This document shows positions 1 to 7,945 of a stretch of DNA of 14,354 nt, piece after piece. The stretch is from the NCBI GenBank assembly GCA_001632425.1, contig KV425570.1, positions 400,041-414,394 on the forward strand, written 5' to 3'. The position numbers and the translations under genes were made by a program. The DNA comes from Neolentinus lepideus HHB14362 ss-1 (taxonomy: Eukaryota > Basidiomycota > Agaricomycetes > Gloeophyllales > Gloeophyllaceae). Position 1 is the stretch's first letter. Each line of letters starts with the position of its first letter. Below the pieces are notes generated by a model. That model was not told the origin of the DNA and made no database searches. It worked only from the letters and a program-made list of their open reading frames with translations.

Positions 1-466
1 GCCCAAGGGGTCCTAACAACTACCCTGATTTTTTCCGCATTTTTAGGCATTGTTTCCGATATTATATGAGCAGCTGAATGGATATCATGAGAGGATCACA
101 TAATATCATGATGCCATCTGACCCCATCAGGTCCCAGGAGCTACCCTGATTTTTTTCCGCATTTTTAGGCATTTTTAGCGATTTTATATGGGCAGCTGAA
201 TCCCATACTGCAGCATTCTATATATATATCAATCTATTTTTAGTACTGGAGGGTTCCCAAATGGGTCCAGGAATATATTCTGATTTATTCCGATTTTCCC
301 ACATTTTCCCGGGCCAGAACCAAGGTCCTAGGCTATTATCACCAATATAGCAGCCTTTTTCCCACACTTGACATCCAAACCCGATTGAGATCTTGATGCC
401 TAGGTGCCAGGCAGTCCAATTCAAACCCAGCCCGGGTTCCGGCGCAATGAATGGTGCAGCCCGGGG
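1..466. other. Non-coding flank left of the inverted repeat
   Basis: This AT-rich stretch lies outside the terminal inverted repeat and is the only DNA in the window that is not part of the retrotransposon nest. It has T-rich runs, a short TA microsatellite near 220-229 and a degenerate repeat described separately. No open frame here shows a recognisable domain, and no splice structure is evident. The frame on the minus strand near 218-469 is short and repeat-derived in composition, so I do not call it a gene. It may be relic repeat or intergenic host DNA. Confidence 0.5.
20..201. repeat. Degenerate ~120-bp direct repeat
   Basis: Bases 20-79 and 141-201 are the same sequence with a few changes. 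Both start with CTACCCTGATT, run through CCGCATTTTTAGGCATT and end in GCAGCTGAAT, at an offset of about 121 bases. A weaker third relative starts near 259 (GGGTCCAGGA, then CTGATTTATTCCG). This suggests a decayed tandem repeat or minisatellite that begins left of the window. The family is not recognised. Confidence 0.6.
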
Positions 467-551
467 CATTAATACATTACACTTAAAACATTACTGGGTA
501 TTGCATAAGGGTTTGTTAAAATATTAGACATGTAATACATTAATACTACAG
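467..551 (+). repeat. Left 85-bp terminal inverted repeat
   Basis: The sequence starts CATTAATACATTAC and ends ATACTACAG. Read on the opposite strand, 14354 back to 14270 gives the same 85 bases with three mismatches by eye: one near position 15 and two near the inner end. The decamer TAATACATTA occurs near both ends of the unit. Immediately inside it, the antisense gene of element A is cut off, so this is a break point. It could be the end of a DNA transposon or a MITE-like repeat. The outer boundary on the right coincides with the window edge, so true length and any target duplication cannot be judged. Confidence 0.8.
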
Positions 552-607
552 CATTAGGTGTGAAGACGAGGCCACCTTCGTGATCGAACCAGATGCAGTC
601 GGTTGAG

Positions 608-611
608 CTGG
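608..611 (+). repeat. Target site duplication (left) of the solo LTR
   Basis: CTGG lies directly before the LTR terminus TGACAGG. It is repeated at 1961-1964 directly after the other terminus CCTATCA. The uninterrupted counterpart in element B (GAGCCGGCACC near 11785) has this tetranucleotide site once as CCGG, so the duplication arose on insertion. Four bases fits Ty3/gypsy integration, which usually makes 4-6. Confidence 0.75.
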
Positions 612-1960
612 TGACAGGCTACAACACACAACAACCACCAAAAACACCTAGAAAATGCGGAGGGAACTCCGTCTAATAGTGTCAGTAGTCGAAGGGCAGA
701 AAGGTAAAGCTCAGGGGAGGTGAGGGAGGCAAAACAGAACACTAAATGGCACCGTATATCTCTTGTGAGTAGACCCAGACACTCTGTAACACTCCTAACT
801 CTCTAACTCCCTTGCTGAATGCGTCTCGGCGCCGACTCAGCGCTTCTCAGAGGGTTCTCGGAGCTGGGCTAGACCAGCTGTCCTTTTGGGGGACTCAGAC
901 GATAATCGGACGATAGTTTGACAGGTTCCTCCACACTGGAGGACTTCGAGGGCACAATAAGATGGAACGCCGATGCAGAAGACGTAGGTAGAACGCAATG
1001 GAGACGATAAATGCAGAGATAAACACTAGACCTCACACTGAGGTCTTGAGATGTGAGCTGTGAGGTAAAATTCACTGCTGGAAATGAATATACAGGATGC
1101 CTAAAGTACTAAGTGACCCGAAGTCTAAGAAACTGCTAAGTCCGAGATAGCCTAATGCTCCATGCATCTACAATCAGAAAATACTACCAAAAATGTGCTG
1201 CTGAGTCTCGCTAAACTCCCAAGCTGCTCGCCAATCGTCCACCGCATACCGCTCTCATTCTGAAGCACTCTAGGTGGGTCAGGAACTGCCGCCTCAGGGA
1301 AGATCCTTCCATCTTGAGCCCGTACAGTGCCCCAGTGCAATTTGACGACTTGTGCTTGATGATAATCGACTCGAACTTGATAAGGAGGGATGATCGAGTG
1401 TTGCGATGGCGCTGGACTGAGACGGGGGCCCTCGGCATCCTATCGTAAGGCAGCCAATGAACGCTGACATATTGCGAGGTCAAACGGAAGGTAAGATCAG
1501 CTGGTATGTGTCAGGAAGGCTGATATGAGTGACTCAGCATATATTGGCACTTGATAGATGCACTGAGTACTGCCATTTGTCACCATGGTGTGGGTAGGGT
1601 GAGTTCCGGAGGCTCCAAGGATCGTCGCATTGTATGGAAGGGGCAGGGCATTGAGTAAGCATTGCCGATGTCATTAGTTCCATTGTCCGAGCACATAAGC
1701 AGCATTCGACAACCTCAGAGTATCCTGAGTCATTGAATAGAGTCCATTCTATAGCACTGGCAGGCATGTGGCATGGCGAAGTGTCCAATACTCGGCGGTG
1801 ACATCAGTATCCAGAGGTGCACGTCCTCGGGGATCGCCGATGTATTGAGTCATAGCTCAGTGAATGCTCGGAGATATGTCGGTGGTCTCGGCGCTTTCCG
1901 CACCATGTCGAACATGCCAAAAACGCGTTTTCAGAGGCTAGCGACGCTGGAGGCCTATCA
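612..1960 (-). repeat. Solo LTR, inserted in reverse orientation
   Basis: These 1349 bases are the reverse complement of the LTR of element B (1381 bp), starting TGACAGG and ending CCTATCA, that is TG...CA read on the minus strand. It is flanked by the CTGG duplication and has no internal element sequence on either side, so it is a solo LTR left after LTR-LTR recombination or an equivalent deletion. It interrupts the last exon of the antisense gene of element A. It keeps the LTR hairpin (1028-1046), the TGTATATTC box and part of the LTR open frame (1788-1534). It differs from the B LTRs more than these do from each other. Confidence 0.88.
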
Positions 1961-1964
1961 CTGG
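1961..1964 (+). repeat. Target site duplication (right) of the solo LTR
   Basis: CTGG immediately after the LTR terminus, pairing with 608-611. The sequence then resumes as GCACCTTGGAGAAGG, matching GCACCTTGTAGAGGG in element B, so no flanking bases were lost. Confidence 0.75.
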
Positions 1965-3437
1965 CACCTTGGAGAAGGGTTGCGGTGGCAGCTGCACCCT
2001 TGCCAAAGTCGAAGAAGAGGTCTTAGGAAGGTTAGGAGGACAGGCTTGCGCTGTCAGCCTCTCAAAGCCAGCCTTCTGCGTCGCCACCATGTCTTGCACC
2101 ATCCCATGGAGGTCTTCGAGCGACTGATGCATGTTCGCCATATCACGCTCCAAGTGTGTAATGTGAGGGTCGAGGTAGGGAGGTGACATTGGCATCATCT
2201 GGACTAGGATGAGCGAGAAATGAGCTAAGTCCCCACACACATTGGGAAGAGAGTGACTTACAGCTAGAGCTCGAAGAGGAACCACTTTGGGTGCACGAGA
2301 TCGCCAGCGCAGTCCCGGCGCTAGTCATGTCATCAACGTCAGACGCCAGTTGGGATTGCTTGTGCACAGGCTGAGTAAGGGGCGATGGCGGTGATGGAAC
2401 CACCATGACCATGGTGGCGGACCTCGACGTCAGTACTATATGCCAATTAGCACCCAGGGAGCAAGCAACAGAGCTAGGGACATACCAGGTTGCAGGATGA
2501 AATGCTCACACTTTACCTTGGAGGTGTGGCAGTTCTGGCATGCATGCACCAGACCACCACTGACCCAAACAAGACACTGGCATCCCTCTTTGACGCAGCA
2601 TGCACACTGAATTTGACCATGTCATTCCAACTCCTAAACTCTGAAGAAAATGTGATGTACCCTAGATGCACTGTCAGCCGGTGCCCACTGAGTCCAAGCA
2701 ACTCACGACTGAGTCTCCATCTTCGGTGGCTCCACCAGCCTTCTATTGAGTCTCGGTGACTCTACCCTCTTTGTCTCAACCTTCGGCGACTCTGGTTGGG
2801 CCCTCCCTGATCTTTTGACCTTCATTGGCGGTATCTCCACGTATGGCATCAGACGCAGGTGGACTGTCAACGTATCAGACATGCTGCCAGAAGAGCGAGT
2901 GGGCTTCGCCACCAGTCGCTGCATAGGGCAAGGCTTGGGCACAGCAGTAGCGGACGCCGAGGAGCGAGACAGAGCGACTAGAGAGAGGGTTAGGATGGCA
3001 GTATACCATGGCAAAGCCAGGACTCACCAGGTGGAGGACGATCAGAGACCACAGACTGCGCCGGATCCAGGATGGGCATGTTAAGGATGGCCTCAGCCAT
3101 GAGGTCTGAGTTCAGGTTCTGTTCAAATAGGTGGTGGATCAGCTGCAGGTGGGCACACTGCTGAGTCAGCATGATGGTGGAAATGTACCCGATCTAGGAG
3201 ATGCTGGTGTTAGCAGGAACTAGAGGCTTTGAGCATAGCAACATACTGCGGTAGGAATGAGGTCTGCACTGACGGCGAATAGGGCAGTGTCGCAATCAGG
3301 GATGGCCACGACCTTGTCAACGGTGGTGACAAGCTCAGCCCAAGTACGATGAGGAGGGGGAGAAGCCATGCCGAAGTCTGATGAGTAAAGTGAGGGGGAG
3401 GCGATGAAGACGATGACTGAGGACAGTCAGGATTTAA

Positions 3438-3450
3438 GTATGGGGGAGGA
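3438..3450 (+). promoter_or_regulatory. Polypurine tract of element A
   Basis: GTATGGGGGAGGA lies directly against the TG of the LTR fragment that starts at 3451. In Ty3/gypsy elements this RNase H-resistant purine run primes plus-strand DNA synthesis. The upstream context CTGAGGACAGTCAGGATTTAA is shared with element B. Confidence 0.85.
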
Positions 3451-3584
3451 TGATAGGCCTCCAGCGTCACTAGCCTCTGAAAATGCATTTTTGGCATGTT
3501 CGACATGGTGCGGAAAGCACCGAGACCACCAACGTATCTCCGAGCATTCACTGAGCTATGACTCAATACATCGGCGATCCCCGA
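3451..3584 (+). repeat. 5'-end fragment of the 3' LTR of element A
   Basis: The 134 bases begin TGATAGGCCTCCAG as the full LTR does and follow it to ...GATCCCCGA. There the next base starts the 5' LTR of element B with another TGATAGG. In the complete LTR the corresponding sequence continues GGACGCGC. The break is therefore the insertion site of B. The matching right flank is not in the window because B's 3' end is missing. Confidence 0.88.
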
Positions 3585-3629
3585 TGATAGGCCTCCAGTG
3601 TCGCTAGCCTCTGAAAATGTGTTTTCAGC

Positions 3630-4010
3630 GTGTTCGACACGATGCGGAAAGTGCCAAGATCACCGATGAATCATCGAGCATTCACCAAGCTACGACTCAA
3701 TACATCGGTGATCCCCGAGGACGCGCACCTCCGGATACTGACGTCACTGCCGAGCAGTGGACACTTCACCGCGCCGCATGCCTGTCGGTGCTATACCGGG
3801 ACTCAATTCGATGACTCAGGATACGCTGAGGTTGTCGAATGTTGCTTATGCGCTCAGACGATGGAACCGATGGCATCGGCGATGCTTACTCAACACCCTG
3901 CCTCTTCCATACGATATGGCAATCCTTGGAACCTCCAGAACTCAGCCTACTCTCTCCGCAGTGACGAATGGCAGCACTCGGTGCATCTATCAAGGGCCGA
4001 CACATGCTGA
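3630..4010 (+). other. Conserved open frame inside the 5' LTR
   Basis: A frame of 126 codons starts 46 bases into the LTR. The same frame is open at the same length in the 3' LTR (13321-13701). In the solo LTR the downstream two thirds are open to the same stop (minus strand, 1788-1534), with the shared stretch DDSGY.EVVECCLCA. I do not recognise the protein; it has no signal peptide or clear domain. It lies upstream of the putative TATA box, so it would need transcription through the LTR or from an upstream start. It may be chance conservation in a region with few stops. Confidence 0.3.
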
Positions 4011-4450
4011 GTCACTCATATCGGCCTTCCTGACGCAAACCAGCTGATTTTACCGTCCGTCTGACCTTGCAATAACTCGGCATTCATTGGTCGTCATACG
4101 ATAGGAAGCCGTGGGCCCCCGTTTCAGTCCGGCGCCATCGCAACACTCGGTCAGCCCTCCTTATGAAGTTTGAGTTGATGATCATCAAGCACGAGTCATC
4201 AAAACACACCGAGGCGGTGTAGGGGCTCAAGATGGAAGGATCTTCCCTGGGGCGGCAGTTCCTGACCCACCTAGAGTGCTTCGGAATGAGAGCGGTATGC
4301 GGCGGACGATTGGCGAGCAGCTTGGGAGTTTAGCGAGACTCGGCGGCGGGTTTTTTGGTTGTATTTTCTGATTGTAGATGCATGGAGCGTCAGGCTGCCT
4401 CGGACTTAGTGGTTTCTTAGGCTTCGGGTCACTTAGTACTTTAGGCGTCC

Positions 4451-4460
4451 TGTATATTCC
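4451..4460 (+). promoter_or_regulatory. TATA-like box of the LTR promoter (candidate)
   Basis: TGTATATTCC is the best TATA-like site in the downstream half of the LTR. It is kept in the 3' LTR (near 14141-14150) and in the solo LTR (minus strand, near 1090-1098). It would place the RNA start near the ACCTCACAGCTCACATC stretch at about 4489-4500. No transcription data are available, so this is a position-based guess. Confidence 0.3.
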
Positions 4461-4529
4461 TTTCCAGCAGCGAATTTTACCTCACAGCTCACATCTCAAG
4501 TCTCGTTGCATCTGAATTGCGTTCTAAGA

Positions 4530-4548
4530 AGACCTCGGTGTGAGGTCT
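4530..4548 (+). other. LTR hairpin AGACCTC/GAGGTCT
   Basis: A perfect 7-bp inverted repeat, AGACCTC and GAGGTCT, around a five-base loop GGTGT. It recurs unchanged in the 3' LTR (14220-14238). In the solo LTR (1028-1046) the stem is intact and the loop is ACACT on the plus strand. It lies shortly downstream of the putative transcription start, so it may be an R-region RNA stem-loop involved in end formation or strand transfer; this role is inferred from position only. Confidence 0.5.
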
Positions 4549-4968
4549 TGCATTTACCTCTGCGTTTATCGTCTCTATTGCATTCTCCCTGCATCTTCTG
4601 CACTGGTGTTCCCTCTTATTGCATCATCGAAGTCCTCTGATGTGGAGGAACCTGTCAGTCTATCATCCAATTATCGTCCGAGTCCCCAAAAGGGACAGCT
4701 GGTCTAGCTGGGCTCCGGGAACCCTCCGAGAAGCGCTGATTCGGCACCGAGACGCACACAGCAAGAGAGTTAGAGAGTTAGAAGAGTTGAAGAGCGTCCA
4801 GGTCTACTCACAAAGAGATATGCGGTGCCATTTAGTGTTCTGTTTTGCCTTCCTCACCTCTCCCGAGCTTTACCCTTCTGCCCTTCAACTACTGACACTA
4901 TTAGACGGAGTTCCCTCCGCGTTTTCTAGGTGTTTTTGGTGGTTGTTGTGTGTTGTAGCCTGTCATTT

Positions 4969-4986
4969 TGGAGCCCACCACGAGGG
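4969..4986 (+). promoter_or_regulatory. Primer-binding site of element B
   Basis: TGGAGCCCACCACGAGGG starts with the TGG that pairs with a tRNA CCA end and lies three bases after the LTR terminus, as in most LTR retrotransposons. The implied primer would have a 3' end with acceptor strand GGTGGGC before the discriminator and CCA. I cannot assign the tRNA with confidence. A self-primed mechanism, as in Tf1, is not suggested, because no LTR-internal complement was noticed. Confidence 0.7.
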
Positions 4987-5349
4987 GGTAACGAGTGATT
5001 CAACAACAGCGCATAGGCACCCTCTTGAAGACCCAGAAACCGAGCGCCGAGTTTACGCGGCACTAGCCCAAGCGAATTCTCAGAACACCCGTAGTGCATT
5101 GCGGAGCCTGCGGAATCTGATCAGTCACACTTTAGATCTGGAAGAATACATTCCAGTTCCTGAAAGCCCGATATCAGATCTCCAACCAATCAGTGATCGC
5201 CGCCGTCATCCCCCTTATCACCCGTTCCCTCCATCTACAACACTCCACCCTTCGAACTCGATCAGTTACCACTTCGACCCACCAGCACCCCCGAGTTTTG
5301 ACAATACTGACCAACTACACCGACACCACCGACCCCACCTCTCTACACA
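4987..5349 (+). other. 5' untranslated leader of element B
   Basis: Between the primer-binding site and the gag start is a leader of about 360 bases. Its second half is rich in C and T (many CCACC, CCCC and TCCA runs). It probably holds the packaging signal. A frame that differs from gag's is open from inside the LTR through the leader to 5368 and includes a helix-like, protein-like stretch around 5030-5160 (many E, R, L, A). Whether it is translated is unclear. The gag start has a better context and family similarity. Confidence 0.5.
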
Positions 5350-6930
5350 ATGGCGGATACAACTATGACTCTGTTACCATCTCGCTGGGATAAAGCTGCC
5401 CCGGTGTTTGATCTGGAACAGCCATGGACGCTAGTTCAGTATTTTGAGGATCTCGATGATCTCTTCGCTTCACATAAGGTAATGACGGATGAGGCAAAGA
5501 AGGCCGCTGCTCTCAAATATGTTCCGATGGCAGTCGAGGACCTTTGGAAGACTTTGCCCAAGTACTCCGTAGAGCACACATATGCGGCCTTCATGGTGGC
5601 CATCAAAATGCTGTATCCAGCGGTCTCGGAAGATAGGCGGTACACTGTTGGGGACCTAGACCGACTCACTGGTGAATGCGCACAGATTGGCATTCATACA
5701 CTCGCTGACCTCGCATCCTATTACCGCGAATTCATTCTTATCACTCAGTTCCTCATTTCCAAAGATCTCCTGTCGACGCGCGAGCAAAACTGAGCCTTCC
5801 AGCGGGGCTTCAATGCCGAGCTATGGTTGCGCATCGTTCACCGGCTTCAAATAAAAGATATCGACCATCCGCCGGACACTGCCTACGATGTTCAGAAAGT
5901 ATACGAAGTGGCAGCCTTCGCTCTCTACGGAACCGCTACTACCGGCGCCAGCGGTTCTACATCCACTTCCGTAGTAACCGACGTCACACCTACCGCGAGT
6001 TCTGTAAAGTCTGAAGAATTGGCAGCACTTGTCGGCGTCATCACGAAGTCTATCGGCCAAGTCCTAGGGCCCGCGCTCACCGCGCTCACCCAGAATATGG
6101 CCACCGCTGGAGCTGCTCCGGTAGCATACCGACCGCCGAGGACTGATACGTGTCACTACTGTGAGAAGCTGAACTGCTCCATTGGTTGGTGCCCAAGTGT
6201 TGAAGAAGACATACGCCTAGGATTGTGCTGGCGAAATCAAGAAGGGAAGGTAGTCCTTCCTGCTGGAGTGATGGTACCAAGGTATATCATTGGAGCAACG
6301 ATGCGTGAGCGCATACAGGAGTGGCATAGGCAGAACCCGAACCAGCGTGCGGCAGGCATACTATCGGTCCAGGATGGTATGTTGTTCAAAATCGAGCACC
6401 GACCCTCTGCGGACTGAGCTGCTTACATTCTGAACACCGATGAACGCATTGAGTATTTATATCGAGAGATTCAAGCCCTCGACGGCGCCCGCAAAAGGCC
6501 CATATTCGATGGAGTTCATGTTCCACCTCGCCTTAGACACGCCGATGTCGAGAACTGATCGCAGGGGTCCCAGCCGCCTGGACTACCAGAAGTTGGAGAG
6601 CAGCAACCTTCTGCTACGACCTCTGAACCCGCCATCAATCGATCATCTCTGTCACCTGCCACCAGCACACTCCGCGACCCGCCTCCGCATCCTTTCAATA
6701 GAGCCAAGGACATCGTCCGGCCTCGTCAAGCGGCACCAAAGACCATATGCCCGGACCCAGTCCCAAAAGCTGAAGCCGAGAAGCGGGAACCGGCATACAA
6801 GACTCAAGCCCCGGTATACAACCCTCAGCTCACCGAAAACATATTCAAGTGTTCGCTCACCTCGACATGCGTCTCTCTTTCCCCCGAGGAACTCCTAGCC
6901 ATCTCACCCGACATTCGGAGCAAGTACTGA
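5350..6930 (+). pseudogene. gag: gag region (capsid and zinc knuckle)
   Basis: The N-terminal part has the retrotransposon gag pattern: hydrophobic and acidic helices with WTLVQYFEDLDDLF (residues about 26-39), then a WKTLPKY stretch and a YAAF..AIKMLYP stretch. It packages the element RNA in cytoplasmic particles. A zinc knuckle follows at 6151-6192 with spacing CX2CX4CX4C; the third ligand is cysteine where retroviral and most gypsy knuckles have histidine. After it come LCWRNQEGKVVLPAG and a helix ending EWHRQNP, typical of this basidiomycete lineage. The C-terminal part is a proline- and lysine-rich linker. In-frame TGA at 5791, 6415, 6556 and 6928 break it. The border with protease is not defined. 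Confidence 0.85.
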
Positions 6931-7139
6931 GAAATCGTCACTCTGAAGAAGGTCCCTACACCGAATCAGGTACAGTTCAGCACGGCCATCGAGGAGATCG
7001 AGGACGAAGAAGCACCGATTTTGGTCCTGGAAGAACAGGTGTCACCAACAACAGCGCCTGCGGACGGCTACGTGGTTCCCAACCCATATGACACCTACCT
7101 GAAGTCTCTGAGCCCCGAAGAGGCGCCAGAGCCATTGGT

Positions 7140-7590
7140 TGTTGCAAAGGAGTCGCATGCGATTCGGTCAATCATTGTGGTTGTTGCTCACATCGAACAG
7201 GTAGAATGCATTATAGATCCAGGATGCCAGATCATCGCCATGTCGGAGGCAGTATGCCACTCGATCGGCCTGGAATACGACCCTCAGATCCAACTCCGGA
7301 TGCAGTCGGCGAACCGGTCCATCGATATGTCTCTGGGTCTTGCCCGGAATGTTCCCTTTCAACTCAGCGACGTCATTCTCTACCTTCAGGTTCATGTTAT
7401 CCGTGACCCAGCATATGACATTCTTCTAGGGTGACCCTTCAACGTCATCACCGAGAGTCTGGTACGGAACTTCAGCAATGAAGAACAAACGATCACCATT
7501 TGCGACCCCAACTCCGACGCCATAGTGACAATCCTGACGTTTCCGAGGGGAAGACTGAAGTTTTGGCCCTTTCCGTACAATGACCGCTAA
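7140..7590 (+). pseudogene. Retropepsin-like aspartic protease region
   Basis: The active-site loop is at about 7204-7233 (VECIIDPGCQ), with the catalytic aspartate codon at 7216-7218. The triplet is D-P-G rather than the usual D-S/T-G. Further on, YLQVHVIRDPAYDILLG is the hydrophobic-hydrophobic-G flap end that closes the fold, followed by a TGA (7432) where the family has arginine before PF. The enzyme cuts the gag-pol polyprotein during particle maturation. I believe DPG is common in this basidiomycete lineage, from memory of related elements, but cannot check here. The frame ends at TAA 7588 as the reading frame shifts. Confidence 0.8.
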
Positions 7591-7945
7591 TCCTTTAGAT
7601 GCATTCCTCAACGATTCCAGTATGGACTGGATAGCCGCAATCATTGAACCCGCAGATACCCCGGACGGCTTTCATTTCTCAGCTGTAACAACAATTCATA
7701 TGACCTCCGATGATTCTCCCTCTTGTTCCCTCCTCGGCTCTCTATATCTCTCAGCATGCGATAATTCAAAAACCAAAAACATCTTCTCGACTCCGGGTCT
7801 AGCAGCGACATCTCTATGGGTTCCAGTCACCTCCGAAAAGTTAGAAAATCAGCAAAAACAGTACTCCGATATTCCTCTAGACGCTTTTGTGCAAATGAAA
7901 AAGAAGTATAAACCAGTCGCCCTTAAGGTCTGCCCGTCGGCGTGA
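7559..7945 (+). pseudogene. Protease-RT connector in a displaced reading frame
   Basis: This stretch is open in the frame one base ahead of gag and ends at TGA 7943. Its last residues (QMKKKYKPVALKV) are the typical lead-in to RT, and the following residues (TLPKEFRIE) are in the original frame, so there is a shift near 7931-7945 that needs loss of one base or gain of two. A second shift of opposite sense must lie within 7559-7590. The first could in principle be a programmed +1 shift between gag-pro and pol, but two opposite indels explain both. The protein content is serine- and threonine-rich with no other domain seen. Confidence 0.6.

Larger units (their letters stand above)
552..3369 (-). 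pseudogene. Antisense spliced cargo gene, copy A (truncated, LTR-interrupted)
   Basis: Homologue of the minus-strand gene in element B. Start codon at 3369-3367; inferred exons 3247-3369, 3028-3193, 2661-2977, 2486-2606, 2262-2435, and a last exon from 2203 downward. Exon lengths 123, 166, 317, 121 and 174 are identical to those of copy B; introns are 53, 50, 54, 50 and 58 bp with GT-AG ends. The six cluster cysteines and the coiled-coil-like stretch are kept. Three lesions: an in-frame TGA at 2705-2703 where copy B has CGA; a solo LTR (612-1960) in the last exon; and loss of the acidic tail at the left inverted repeat. At the site of copy B's exon-3 stop this copy has CGA (2918-2916). Function unknown; not expressed as a full protein. 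Confidence 0.75.
552..3584 (+). mobile_element. Element A: 3' remnant of a Ty3/gypsy retrotransposon
   Basis: This block aligns in the same orientation with 11730-13410 of element B, apart from a solo LTR inserted at 612-1960. In order it contains the antisense cargo gene (552-3369, minus strand), the polypurine tract at 3438-3450 and the first 134 bases of a 3' LTR (3451-3584). Its gag-pol, 5' LTR and the last part of the cargo gene are missing because the sequence is cut at the left inverted repeat. On the right its LTR is interrupted by element B. It therefore predates B's arrival. Divergence from B is mostly C/T and G/A changes at CpG-derived sites. Confidence 0.85.
3585..4965 (+). repeat. 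5' LTR of element B (1381 bp)
   Basis: Begins TGATAGG and ends CCTGTCA, with TG...CA ends. It matches 13276-14260 and the reverse complement of 612-1960. The primer-binding site follows after three bases. It contains a TATA-like TGTATATTCC (4451-4460), a 7-bp-stem hairpin (4530-4548) and an open frame of 126 codons (3630-4010) that is also open in the 3' LTR. Compared with the 3' LTR over the first 135 bases I count about eight differences by eye, nearly all transitions at sites where CG is inferable. Confidence 0.92.

Noticed and set aside
20..201. CRISPR-like array from the spaced repeat
   Set aside because: Only two to three imperfect 60-bp copies in eukaryotic-type AT-rich DNA, with no uniform repeat and spacer lengths.
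1773..2186. Plus-strand frame of 137 codons
   Set aside because: It spans the solo LTR boundary and the antisense strand of the cargo gene's last exon, so it is a shadow with no independent conservation.
2490..2759. Plus-strand frames at 2490-2759 and 12315-12614
   Set aside because: They are the complement of exons 3-4 of the antisense gene. The minus-strand spliced model keeps frame and splice signals, whereas the plus-strand frames have no domain.
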